Assembly: GCA_020747065.1 (NCBI GenBank)
Contig: JAGMVK010000027.1
Coordinates: 248,001-312,000, forward strand
Length of the DNA stretch: 64,000 nucleotides
Reading direction: 5' to 3'
Source of the DNA: Cadophora sp. MPI-SDFR-AT-0126
Lineage: Eukaryota; Ascomycota; Leotiomycetes; Helotiales; Ploettnerulaceae
Positions 11,908 through 23,400 of the stretch are shown here, piece after piece. The notes beneath the pieces were generated by a model. That model saw only the letters and a program-made list of their open reading frames with translations. It did no database searches and had not been told where the DNA came from. How positions within the stretch are numbered: the stretch's first letter is position 1; every line of letters begins with the position of its first letter. Both the position numbers and the translations under genes were made by a program.

Positions 11908-13170
11908 ATGCGTGTGCGCCCAAGGATTGTCCTGGGGCAGCCAGGCAATGATCCTTCGTTCTCGCTGCGCCAAATATTAAGCTCCACACCAGGCCTCATC
12001 ACCGTACTGTTCTCCATTTTCTACCTCGGGCTGTTTCAGTACCTTCGACATTCAAACTACCGTGATCCAACATCCTATTTCTTCGATCCGAGCCGAGCCT
12101 ATGAACGACTCTACTCCGCGGACCGAATCCAACAAGCCGATGAATTCATCGAGTCAGCTGGACTCATGTCGCCGCCTGCGACCTTGCAGCAGCCGCCGAC
12201 AATGTGCCTAGGAATCATAACGGTGAAGCGGCGTAAGGAGCAATATGTGGAAAGGACCGTCGGGTCTTTGCTGGAAGGGCTGGACGAGAGCGAGCGCAAC
12301 AGCATCTATCTCAACCTTCTCATCGGACATACCGAGCCCAACGAGCATCCAATCTCTAGCAAGAAATGGGTCGAGACACTCCCCAATAAAGACCTCAGAT
12401 ACGAAGAAGCGGATATCCCGTTGATTCAAAAGTGGGAAGAGGGAGGATGGTACCGCAACAAATCAATATTTGATTACACTTATTTGCTCAGGGATTGCTA
12501 TGCGACGGGTGCACAATATGTCGTTATGGTAGAAGACGATACCCTCGCCGTGCGGGGCTGGTATGCCCGAGCGCTAGCAGCCCTAAAGAGTGTCGAAGCG
12601 GCAATGAAGAAGCGGCCAGATGGTTCAAAATGGCTATACCTGAGAATCTTCTACGTCGAGGATCTGTTTGGATGGAACAGCGAGTTTTGGCTTCAGTATC
12701 TGTTCTGGTCTTTCACAATCTGGGCCCTCGTGACAGGCTCTCTGATGTATACGAGAATCCGGACGAGGAAGATGCAGCTTCTCCTCTCGAATGCGTCAAT
12801 GGTGATAATATCTGGCGTCTGTGTTCCTGCTCTGATTGGGCTTTGTTTTTTAGCGGGCAGGAACTCGCTTTGGCCTCTTAAACCAGGAATCCAGGAGATG
12901 AATAAGTTTGGATGCTGTTCTCAAGGCTACATATTCCCTCGCGAAATCATCCCAAGCTTTCTCGAACAGACTAATCTGGAAACTGATTGGCTGGTCGATA
13001 TGATGGTTGAGGACATTGCAGACTCAAATGGCTACATCAGGTGGGCGATCGTGCCATCTCTGCTTCAGCATATCGGTACTTTGAGCTCCAAGGGCTGGGG
13101 CTTCGACAATACAGCGAAGAATTTATGGAATTTCCAGTACGAGCTGTATAAAAGACCATTCCCGCGATGA
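11908..13170 (+). CDS. PGAP4/TMEM246-like glycosyltransferase (GT109-type)
   Basis: A single-exon gene of 420 residues. A membrane anchor (residues about 28-47, GLITVLFSIFYLGLFQYL) precedes a GT-A-like domain with an acidic metal/nucleotide-sugar motif, VMVEDD, at 207-211. Two further hydrophobic helices (about 262-281 and 297-317) interrupt the catalytic domain, and the fold resumes with the motifs CCSQGYIFPR and DWLVDMMVED. In the mammalian protein PGAP4, an N-terminal anchor plus a transmembrane pair inserted in a GT-A fold is the diagnostic layout; it adds GalNAc to the GPI-anchor glycan in the Golgi. By that resemblance this protein probably modifies GPI glycans, but the fungal donor sugar is unknown. 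The ATG at 11908 is chosen because it directly precedes the basic stretch before the anchor. Confidence 0.8.
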   Translation: MRVRPRIVLGQPGNDPSFSLRQILSSTPGLITVLFSIFYLGLFQYLRHSNYRDPTSYFFDPSRAYERLYSADRIQQADEFIESAGLMSPPATLQQPPTMCLGIITVKRRKEQYVERTVGSLLEGLDESERNSIYLNLLIGHTEPNEHPISSKKWVETLPNKDLRYEEADIPLIQKWEEGGWYRNKSIFDYTYLLRDCYATGAQYVVMVEDDTLAVRGWYARALAALKSVEAAMKKRPDGSKWLYLRIFYVEDLFGWNSEFWLQYLFWSFTIWALVTGSLMYTRIRTRKMQLLLSNASMVIISGVCVPALIGLCFLAGRNSLWPLKPGIQEMNKFGCCSQGYIFPREIIPSFLEQTNLETDWLVDMMVEDIADSNGYIRWAIVPSLLQHIGTLSSKGWGFDNTAKNLWNFQYELYKRPFPR

Positions 13171-13719
13171 GTGTAATGAGCTGAGATATCCATTTACGTT
13201 TTGCTTTATAGATATCCAATATAAACTTCTGTTCTTGTCTGGTTCATTGGGTATAGTGCTTCGCTACTCTCGACAACTCATCGAAGAATCAATAAATGAA
13301 TGAACGTTAGAAATCTTGTTCAGTGTTCGCAGTAGCGTATGCAATATCTTCAATATCTCTCACATCGATGATATGGGACTATTTCGAAAAATAGAAAGTG
13401 GTGTAAGATCGTTCTTAGAAATACAAGAGTGATAGTAGCTCAAGATATGTACCGCATGTCACTGCGTAATATAGTCAAAAACTAGCGCGGCGTAGAGACA
13501 ACGGAAAGGGGCTGGCTTTCGCTCCCGCCTCACTCCGAAAGTCCTCCACTCACTCATACTTAAGGTTGTGTGAAAAAGCGACTCTCTGGCATACATGCTC
13601 GTAGTGAATGAATCTGGAATTCTGTTTGCCAGTTTTCTCATGAATATCTCGTACAAATCCCAATTTCGCACATACCGTAGGGTTTCTAATCGTCCTGAGC
13701 ACCAAAATCCTACTCAAGC
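13171..13719. other. Intergenic, tail-to-tail
   Basis: Between the 3' ends of the glycosyltransferase (+) and the F-box gene (-). No gene, repeat or RNA was recognised. Confidence 0.45.
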
Positions 13720-15927
13720 CTACCAATCCCTCCCAGGATCTCTCACCTCACTCTTCTCCACAAAATACGGTATCCTAGTCCCCCACTCTTCATTCTGGAC
13801 ATCAAACTCGATTCTCACCCTCTCACACTCCCTCTCCAATCCACTCCAAAGCCCCTTCTCCCCCTCCTCATTCCCCACCCACCACTTCTTCCCATCCCAC
13901 CTATCAACCCTCCTGCTCACCCTCACACTCAACACCTTCAGACCAGACACGAACTCATCTTTCCTCCACAGCAAATCGTACACTTGCTCCATCCAAAGCT
14001 CATTCTCAAAACCAGTGGCAACTTCACGGCCTGGTTTGAACTTGACACGGAGAGTTAGGGTGTGTATGTTCGGCGGAATCAATTCCACCATCGGCGTAGG
14101 TGATTTCACCCAATTCTGATGTCCGCAGAGAGCAGCGACATCAATAGACAGCATTTTCAGCGCCGCAAAATCCCTCAACGAACCAATAAGCAGCCCGTCT
14201 CGATCCGCAGCTCTCAAACCAGTAGTCTGCCCATACATCTCGCGCAGCCCTTCATTGGTAGTCATTGGATTCGCGGCATGGCCCCGGCTCCTGCAGTATG
14301 TGTGTCTGAGATCGAGGTCTAGCTCTTTGAGGGTATCTTTGTGTTTGGCCAAAGCGGAGACGATGTGTTTGTGGAAGGGGGCGTGACAACCTAAGCTGCT
14401 TAATCCGCAGTGCGAGTCCTGTGACCAGCGGAGGTAGGTGAGTGCTTTTGGGGTCGCCAGAAGCGCGAATGTGTCTCGTGGTTCGAGTTCGCTTTCGTCG
14501 AGAATGAGGGAGGTTATGTTGGATTTGTTGGTGTAGGGCGAGAGGTCTGGATCTGGGTCGTTGCCGCAGTTGAATAGTGTAGAGGGTGTTAGGAGGGCGA
14601 GAGTGTGGAGGCTGGGGAGGCAGAGGTATGGGACGAATTGGCCCAGCTCCATTTCGTATTCCCGATGACCTTTGGATCCGATGTCTGTGGTGTTGTTAGC
14701 CTTTGATATCCCATCTTATGAACTGTTTTGGACATTGAGTCCCAAATACTCACGAAGCGAGCTGCAAATATACAGACTTTCCAGCTTCTCCAATACAGGC
14801 GTTGCCCCCTCCACAAAGCTTTTCGCTAACAATTTCCGTAAACCATCCCCACATTTGTAATAATCCGGCTCAATTGGCATTAGATACATAGTCTTGACAT
14901 TCTTCAGCAATGGCAGCAAATTGCAAAGCAATTCCTCTTCGTCAAGCTCCCCTTCCGGATCCCACGTCGCCCTGTAGTAATCAACAAGGAAATCACCATA
15001 CGAGAAGCCGAGCATAGAAGCCTCGCTTCTCAACGCTTCGTACACATCCTCGTAGCGTGCGTTCTTATCTTCTGGGCCAAGGTAGCCGCCCGATTCGAGC
15101 TCGAGTTCAGACTCTGTACTAGATGCTAGACTATCTGAATCAGACCCTGACTCTGACGGCTCGAAATCTGAATCATCATCGTCCGACTTTGAGATGTTGA
15201 AATAAGATGGCATAGGTTGTGCCATGAGTGCTTTGTGTTCGGCTTTCTCCTTCTTCTTTCGCCATTTCTCTCTCAGCTTTTCCATAGAATTGGACGGATC
15301 ATCTTCTGTATCCGCATCATCTGCATTATTCTCGCCAATATCTTCGCCTTGATTTGATGCATCATCATCAGGGGTGCCACCTTCTTCAATAGTAGCGATG
15401 GACTCTTCCTGTGAGTCCCAAGGATCGTCATCACCGTTCTGATCAGCTCCATCCTCCTCACTACTCTCATCATCACTCCCATCATCCTCTTCACCAGCAT
15501 ACGGATCCCCAACATGGTCCTCCAACCTCGGACAATCACCCCACTCACCAAGATCCAACTCTTCAACAAAAGGCGCCAAGTCATCCCTCCACATCACTGT
15601 CAACCAGAACCTTTTCAAGATGTTCGAGTCATGATGTACACCATGATACGTGAATTTCCTGTACAGAAAGGGTACGACGCGGGCGTAGAGTCGTGTTGAA
15701 ACGAGACATAGATTGGCGAGATCTCGTGGCGATGAGATGTGGAAGAGAATCTCGGTGAAGAGTTCTGGGGCGAGTGAGACTAGAGGCGAGATTGTTTGAG
15801 TGTCGTTTATTGTTGGATTGTATTTGGGCATTGAGACAAGGTCGAACCCCGATCCCTGGTTTTGTTTCTCATTACGAGTTTGGGATGGAGCGATTGACGT
15901 CTCCTTGGCGTCCATGATCTCAGACAC
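13720..15927 (-). CDS. F-box domain protein with acidic insert
   Basis: Two exons, 15927-14754 and 14684-13720, join in phase to 712 residues. The intron at 14685-14753 has a clean GTGAGT donor and CAG acceptor. The F-box lies at roughly residues 48-90 (LAPELFTEILFHISSPRDLA, then LCLVSTRLYARVVPFLYRKF), pointing to a substrate adaptor of an SCF ubiquitin ligase through Skp1. A strongly acidic, Asp/Glu/Ser-rich stretch follows (about 120-275). After it come weak leucine-rich segments, such as LPSLHTLALL and LKELDLDL, that could form the substrate-binding surface. The substrate is not predictable. The F-box call is sound; the LRR-like reading is tentative. Confidence 0.8.
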
Positions 15928-18188
15928 TTCGTAGTGGTTTCCCGTTTCCCTTTTCCTGCTCTTTTAGAATCCCTAGACCGGAACTACTGTACTAGCTTGA
16001 AAATGAGAACGGAAGCTAAATTATGAGTAGGATTAAAGATATGAGAGGAGTGCTCTAGATCTCGAGACATGCAGTCGTCAAAACGTCAACCCCTGATGAC
16101 TCAGCAAACACAAGTCAACAAGTGGGCCTGCGAGGCACAGCAAGTACGAAGCATGGATCCATGGAATAGGCAGAACTCAGTCTTATCCTGGCCCAGACTC
16201 TCGGCCGAAGCTATTAACACCATTTTAACTTACCTGCCTGATAATAGTTTGGTCTATTTCGAGTTTCCATTCCAGCCAAATTCTTGGAACCATCTCGCTT
16301 GATTGCCAAGGATTTATTGCCCCTATTTGACCGATTTTTGAGATTCAGTTCAGCTCAGTTAAGCCAGGAACTTGTATATCGACGCCAAATACGTCCGAGG
16401 AGGGTATATATACAGTGAGTCAAAGGATTCATTATCATGCATGCCGCTATGTTACCTACATTATCTATCTACCTACGAGCCTACATATCATATCTAGCAA
16501 GCATGTTCAATCGCTCACTCACAATCCCCAGCACGCTGGGCCGTCCACCACAATAAACGACAATCAATCAATCTGAACGTGCGAAAGCGAAAATGAAAAC
16601 ATCTGAAATTTTGACTACATCGAAGATCACAAGCTGCAAGAAAAAACCGGGACCAACAACCTCCAATGCACCTGCCACCCCCTCCCCCTCCTCCCCCCAT
16701 CAGTTCAGTCATCGCATCATAACCATGCATGAATTCCTTTTGCTTCCCTCGCTATGCTTCCATTCTATCATCCATCCGCCTATCCATCTATCCATCCATT
16801 CAGCAACTGACAAGCCAACCAACATTTACTAACACCTTGCGGCCCCAAGCGCACACCCCATAAACCTACAGCCTAATCCATCATATCCAATCTTATCCAC
16901 ACACACTCAGACACTCAAACACACTTCCATCCATCCATCCTGGCAATTTGTATTTGTAAAAAGAAAAACGAGAATTATGAGACAAGGAGAAAAGAACAAA
17001 GGTCAACAAACTACATCGCAAGGCAAAACGGAGTGATTAAAAACGACAACAGTGAAAAATTACAAAATGCGACAACTAGGGACTTCCGATCATTGTCGTC
17101 ATTGCTCATCCGATCAGAGCGAAACGGACTCGAAATCGAAACTGGACGAACGGAACGCGACGAATTGCCAGAATCCCAAATTGTATACTAGATCAGATCC
17201 CATGTCCCCGACGCTCCCTCGCTATGCACCCAACCAAAGCCAAGCCCAAGCCAGCACCAGCACCACGCGAAAAACGCAACCAATGACAAGGACGACAATG
17301 ACAACGACAACGACAACTTGTGTAAGGTTTTCTCTTTCTGTTTCCTTCTCGTCTCTGGAGGGACTTCGAGTCGCAGCGTATCACACATACGTAGTAGGTT
17401 GAGTGAGGTTGTATGGTCAGAGGAAAAATCAAATATTTCAGCTTGCTTTGCGTGTGCCATTGATCGAACAGAACGGAACGCTTGCACGCAATGCCCCCCA
17501 TTTGCTTGATTGAATCCATCCGATGAACCGAGACCAAACCCAACGTTGAAACCGATCTGTACCCATCGATATGATCCGATCGCCTCGTCTTGCCCATGTA
17601 TAGTACGTACGTAGCCCAACCAGACCAGCCGATAAAACCGTGCCATTTGCTTTGCATCCATCCGCATTAAAGAACTCCGCCTCGCCTTCCATACAATCGA
17701 AGCAGCTGTCAATTCCAAATTTTTGTAATGTTGTAGTCAATCGTCCGTGCGGTCCGCCCGTCCAGTCCCGAATCCGTCCCGTTCCGTCCATCGCGCGTGC
17801 TCCTCAAAATGTCGAAATCAAAAATACATAAGTTGCAGAGAACGTTGTGCGAGAGTTTTGAATGAATTTTGCCTTGCCCCTTTTCTTTATGCCAGCCCCC
17901 ACGCCCACGCCAACCAAACCAACCTGACTGCCTACCAACAGTGCCGCTCTGCCTGCAAGCACCAAACAAATATACCCTTCGTTGACTGCCGAGAACCGTT
18001 GCCGAATAGATAGCCCAGATATCTCCGAACGACATGGATATGTCTATATTTTCATTTCAACCCCGAAAGCCGTCCTGAAAAATAGTCATACAAGTGAAGT
18101 GGAAAGAGAATGTCCCGTGGACCTATGTATAATCAAAGTGTTTAGCAAAGGGAAAATCGATGGCGCGAAAACAATTTGGTGTTGATGC
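15928..18188. other. Long gene-free stretch with low-complexity tracts
   Basis: About 2.2 kb lie between the F-box gene's 5' end and the stop of the Nrp1-like gene. Open frames here (16069-16302, 16593-16832, 17052-17402 and antisense equivalents) are short, overlap one another and have low-complexity content. CATC-type microsatellites and pyrimidine-rich tracts occur at 16.66-16.95 kb. Part is presumably the Nrp1 3' UTR, which in orthologues may be long. No tRNA or other structured RNA was recognised. Confidence 0.45.
16761..16801. repeat. CATC/TATC microsatellite
   Basis: Imperfect tandem (CATC)n and (TATC)n units. A second short (CATC) run lies at about 16927-16941. Confidence 0.8.
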
Positions 18189-20425
18189 TTAGGCAGGAGA
18201 CTTGCTGGGAGCAAGTTGAGCCGAGCCGCCGTTCTGGCGAGCATCACCGCTACCCATTGACAAGTTGTTGATACCGGACGAGAGGAATGCAAATGGATCG
18301 CTTTCACCCTGGTTGCCGTAGAAGTTTGATGGTCCTGCAGAAGCAGGCCCGTTGCTAGCAGACTGGAAAGCTGCTTCAGCAGCACGGCTATCAAATGGTC
18401 CAGCAGAGTGGGATCCACCACCTTGGCTGAAGTGGGTGTTGAGAGATCCAGGATAAGGACCAGTTGAGGCACCTAGACCAGATGGAAGAGCATATGTGCT
18501 TTGGGGACCACCGAAGTGTTGGCCACCATAGCCACCACTTGAGCCGAAACCACCAGCAGCGGAGGCAAATGGACCAGGTCCTGGAGTACCTGCCATTGAA
18601 CCTGGACCCATTCCGTAGTTCGATGGGGGATCCATTGGAGAAGGATATCCAGAATCAGCTACAACCGCTGCACCTGCACGGCTTGCGCCACATCGGAGAC
18701 AGCTGACGTTCTTTGCAAAGTTGTGATATCCACAACCCTCAGATCCACACTTCCAATCGCCTGCTCGGAAAGGCACAACACCACCGCCACCACCCATTCT
18801 GCCGCCACCGTGGCCACCGCCCATACCACCGTGGTGTCCCATATGCTGTGGTGGAGGCATCATTGCTGGAGGGCCATAGCCGTAACCGCCACTGCCATAA
18901 CCTCCCATAGCATCGCCGCTTGGACCGGCACTCATAGCTGGGAACGAGCAGCGGAAACAGGCGGTACGGCGCTGGAAGTTGGAGAAACCGCACGATGGGC
19001 AAGTCCAGTCTCCAGGACGAGGGCGGTTCTTGCTGGGTGGGAAAGGAGTAAGGATCTCTGCAGCTCGGTCAAGAACTCGGCTAGAGGACGGGGAGACTTC
19101 GATGGCCTTCTCGTTGAGAGCTCGTCCATTCATACATAAACTTTCAGCGGCCTGGTAAGGAGTTAGAGCATGTCCGCGTACATTAAAGAATTTTACAAGT
19201 GCAGAATGAGACAATGTCAACAATTTATCATATAGAAGCAGAACGTATTCGTACGGTGCTGAGACCACAATTTGATGCGATTTGCATGCTTGACAGAACA
19301 GACAGAGTTGGGTAGGAGATAATGAGCTGACCTCTTCGTGGGATGAGAAAACGGCAAAACCAGATCCAGTTGGCTTGTGCTGGTCTGGGGTTCGCAGAGT
19401 CCAGAAAGCAATTGGTCGACCACCAAACTGGGTAAACCAGCTCTCCAGCTCGGATTGAGTGGTATCATGGGGAAGCCCAGCCATATGGAGAACCTTGCTA
19501 CGCTCCGACAAGAATGCTCGAACGTCGGCTCGAGCATCCATTGGCCTAGTGAGAACATCTGGATGCTCATGGGGTGGTTGAGATTTTCTGATCAATCCTC
19601 GGAGAACTCTTGCCAAAGTCACAGCCTCCTCCATAGCTCTACGGGGAGAGGCAGGAGCCAAAGCATGTAAGTGGAAGGGAAGGTTATGCTTAATTTGTGC
19701 ACTTGCTTGCACTGGCTCTACCTCGAGCGCAGCACAGATATTGGACAACATTGAGGGGCCGAATGGGAGGGACTCGGGGTGGTGTTGTTGCCATCGCTGG
19801 TACTCAGTTCTCAGATCGAACGTTCGGGAGTGCTGGAGGTAAGGTGGGAGCACAACGGCCTTGTCTCTGGCTTCGCGGGGAAGTTGAACTCGGAGATCCC
19901 AAGAATCGAGGGTGACAAAAGAGAAATCGAGGCTCTGCGAAACCAAGTGCTCGCTGGCAAAGGCGTCGAACCTGTTGATTGCATCACGGAAAGTTCCAGC
20001 ATTGCGAACATGCTCCCAAGTCAAAGTTGTCAAGCTCGCTGCAGAGAATCAAACGTCAGCAGATATCCCACCTTCAATTTGTAGACCCTCTCCGCGGCAG
20101 AGCGAGCCATGCAAAAATTTGTATCGGTTTCTATGCCACTTACTGCAGAGCGGAGTAATAGGGGTATTAATGGGCTTAACCAGGACGCTTTCTCGATGCA
20201 ACTGAAAGGTTTGGAGGTCAGCACAGTGTTCTGAATTGCACGCGGTGGGGAATTGTCAGAGCTCACCTCCTCACAGGATTTGGCGTCGAGAAGAATCCAA
20301 CCAAGCTCTATCACTTCTGCCGAATCCTTCGTAACATATACTCCGTGCTCGTCGCAGGTCGTGGCAACGTGAATTACCACATATCGGTCCAGATTTCCCT
20401 GCTGGCTCTGTGTGGAGGCAGACAT
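18189..20425 (-). CDS. nrp1: Nrp1-like RNA-binding protein (pseudo-exonuclease + RRM + RanBP2 zinc fingers)
   Basis: Four exons, proposed 20425-20267, 20201-20144, 20038-19332 and 19151-18189, give 628 residues in phase. The N-terminus resembles an ERI1-like DEDDh exonuclease fold (about 12-220), but the first catalytic D-x-E is replaced (VIHVATTCDE), so activity is doubtful. An RRM spans about 253-335 with an RNP1-like GSGFAVF. Two RanBP2-type zinc fingers follow, DWTCPSCGF...CFRC near 357 and DWKCGSEGCGYHNF...CLRC near 440, in Gly/Ser/Pro-rich surroundings. This order matches yeast Nrp1, a putative RNA-binding protein that joins stress granules. The third intron (19152-19331) is 180 bases, in frame and stop-free, and lies inside the RRM. 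The start at 20425 is the ATG before SASTQSQQG. The symbol is by domain architecture only. Confidence 0.82.
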
Positions 20426-23400
20426 CTCGAGAGGTACAACTGGTGTTGATGTTGTAGGAGCGAATCGGGAGGTCAGAAGAGGTGTGCGGGAGGTGAGGTC
20501 GTCGACACGGAGCTCCAAGAAGCGGGAGGGTGAACAGCAACGCAACAAATGGTTGGCGGAGACTGAAAGGTGAGGAGGAGAAAGCGAGGATAGTAAGACT
20601 CCAAAGGTGAAGTACTATTGAAGCAAAGCAAATTAGATCCTAACCCTCCTTGGTGTGAGAGGTGGCCGTGGAGAGGGAAGGGAAGGGTAAGGTGAGGAGG
20701 AAAAGGAGGTCGGGGTGGAGCAAGGTTGTCGAAAGAAGCAGAACTTCGCAAATTGGCTCCAGGGAACATTGTTAGCGCAGAAATTCTGCGGTGGGCGGCG
20801 GAACATCAACGCTCGTGCTCGCTCGGGAGTCAAGCGAGCAAGGAATAGGGGAGAGATCAGAGAGTCAAGTAACGAAGAACCACCACCACCACCACCACCA
20901 CCACCACCACCACCACCGGATGTGGGAGGATTGAACACTCGACTCAGTATTTATGATTTTGTGATGTGTATAAAGTGGTGGTCGCATTTTGCTATTTTTT
21001 GTCAGACTTACTCAGTTATCTATGTAGACTTGTTTACTTTCCGGTGTTTAGTCGTTTTTTGTTTGTATATTTGGCGCCATTGATGCCCCCATCTCGGTCT
21101 CCCGGTCTACTTTCTGCGGACGGCATCCCTCTTCCTTCAAAGTGTTCGTCAGTCTTCACTTTATCCGTAGTAAACGTGTGCTCCAGTCGTAGTCTACAGC
21201 ATGGGACCGTTGCATCCCGTTAGTCTAGTGTGGCATGCACGTTGTCTGGAGCGTGGCCAGTGAACTGCACATATCGCTAGGCGCAGCTGCTTGGTGCGTT
21301 TGGTATTCCTGTCCTGCCAGCCAGTCTTCCGAGCTACACAAGAATTGCCTATTGTTTATTTCTAGCGCCGACTCTATTCTCTTGAATCGTGCACTAGGGG
21401 AGTGCGGGACGGATAGAGACTTAGACGCTTGATTATCTGATCTTTGACATTTAGACTTCTTTCCTGACAGTCCTTTACATTGGACGTTTTACACAAACTA
21501 GACCCATCCAATTGTGAAGTTTACTGGATGTCTTCCTTTCTTTCTATCCTCGGGCCAATATCAGCCACCTGGCAACCCTGGTCAACCCCTTTTGAACGTC
21601 TTTTTAAACGGTCAGCCTCAATTCGACCGCATCCACCTGCTGTGGGTCAGCGCTTCTTCTTCTTCTTCTCCTTCTCTCCCCCACTGTTCATTCTTGGGAG
21701 CCCCATACATTTACGTATAACACAGTCTGATATAGCCAGTATGCGGTATAGTACGGGACAGATCTAATATGTGTTCGACCGCCATATGGGTTACCACAAC
21801 AAAGTGCTGACGGTTGCTGAGTGCTCAAGTCATTGGTGCTATTTCCGCTTCCTGCTGTACCCGATCCAGCCCTCCAGCAATCTCCTACCTGCAGCATCAC
21901 CAACCAGATAATTGAATTCATCCAGGTCTTGCAACCCTCAACCCCTTCGCCTCCCCTCCTTGAACCTCACCGCACCCGCATCCAGTATCACGAGTACAAC
22001 CTCGAACGACTTCTCTTGGCTGGCCTGGTCTGTGCCATCGGCGTGCAAGCCACGAGTCAATCCCCCCTTTCCCAGCAACCACTGGCCCAGGTCCGTACCA
22101 AGCGCCTCTCGGGCCCCCGTCATATGTCTTGGATCCCGCCAACATGCCTGCAATCCAGCCAATCGGTGCTCAACCATGACCATTCAGCGACCTCCTCAAC
22201 GGCAGCCAGAGCCGTTACTGAATCATTCTCTTGGTGCGTGTATCACTTATCATGTCGCAGTTCCCCTACACCTTTCTCATGTCAATACATTCTGCAGACT
22301 CCCTTGACTTGGACGGAATTCGTAGTTACACATACACACACAAACGCACAAGTTTTCAAAAAATTAACGAAGACAGCGGAATGGTCAATTACGGAGGAGT
22401 CTAATCCATGATTGACTTCGACATCCCACGCTGAGACATCCCACGCAACTCCACCCTAATCCACAAACTAGGCTATCTATCCTCATCGAGCCACGTACAG
22501 CGACATGGCTACCCTGGGAATGATACTCATAACTCATCCCACAACCCGTTCGTTTCAGAAGTCCACATCGTGGTAATGATCAGCCTCTGTCGCCGCACCT
22601 GGCTTCAATCTGTATGGTACAGGAGAGCACAAGCACAGCACATCACAGCACATCGGCAAGAAAAGACACATCTTAATACCTCAACAGGAGTCGTCCATCC
22701 TGGGCATCAAATCTCCCCCTCGTACGGTCAACGGTACCCTGCATGGTCCCACTCGCGTTTGAACCGCGATACGATCTGTCTCTTTTTCCAGCGCACCCGG
22801 TCCATCCAGAATCCCAGCTCCCAGCCTCCCGTCAAGGAGGGTTCCCTTGTGCCGGAACGCGGAAATTTGAGGGGGGTTCAGATTTCGAGCGAACGGGTTC
22901 AGGGATTTTGGGATATTTTTACCGCGTTAGCCGCCCCAAGTGGGACTACATTTTATGAAATGTGGATCGATTATAAGCAAGGAGGAGTGCTGATAAATTT
23001 TGCCCTTCTTGTTTTGTTTGTTTTTGTCTCTGTTGCTGTGTTGATTTAGCCTGGTGGTTCGATTATGGCGTGTTTGTCCTAAGCGAGGAAGTTCACTGGC
23101 GTTTGCGAGAATGCATTTCAAACGCATGCAGAATTGATCTCGTCCTGCATTGAGTTCAGCGCACAAGTATGCTAGCTGTTCAAAGACCCACAAGCAAGTT
23201 CCTTGAAGAATGTTTGCTGCCGCCTGCTACTTGATCCGTCGAGTTTACAATACCACATTGTCAAACCCATTATTGCTTGACCAGATGGTCCACATACATT
23301 TGAAGGTTTCACTGCCCCAAGACATCATCCGATCATAAAGTGGCTGTTTGGTGTTATTGCAAATCACCAAGTCCTGGTTTCACTACCCTGGCCTTAAATA

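Noticed and set aside
15273..15584. Met/Arg-rich open frame inside the F-box gene
   Set aside because: It is the shifted-frame shadow of the GAT/GAA-rich acidic region of the F-box protein.
19950..19985. tRNA B-box-like GGTTCGACGCC on the minus strand
   Set aside because: It lies inside the coding sequence for NRFDAFASEH of the Nrp1-like gene, and no matching A-box or cloverleaf was seen.
20715..21083. Open frame with a poly-proline run
   Set aside because: The run is the CAC repeat read in the CCA/CCACC frame; it overlaps the promoter of the minus-strand gene and lacks support.
21821..22411. A 196-codon plus-strand open frame
   Set aside because: Low-complexity Pro/Ser/Thr/His content, overlapping alternative frames, no domain and no splice logic. 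Not reported as a gene.
22570..23049. A 159-codon plus-strand open frame ending in a hydrophobic stretch
   Set aside because: The hydrophobic end comes from a T-rich tract; the rest shows no family resemblance.
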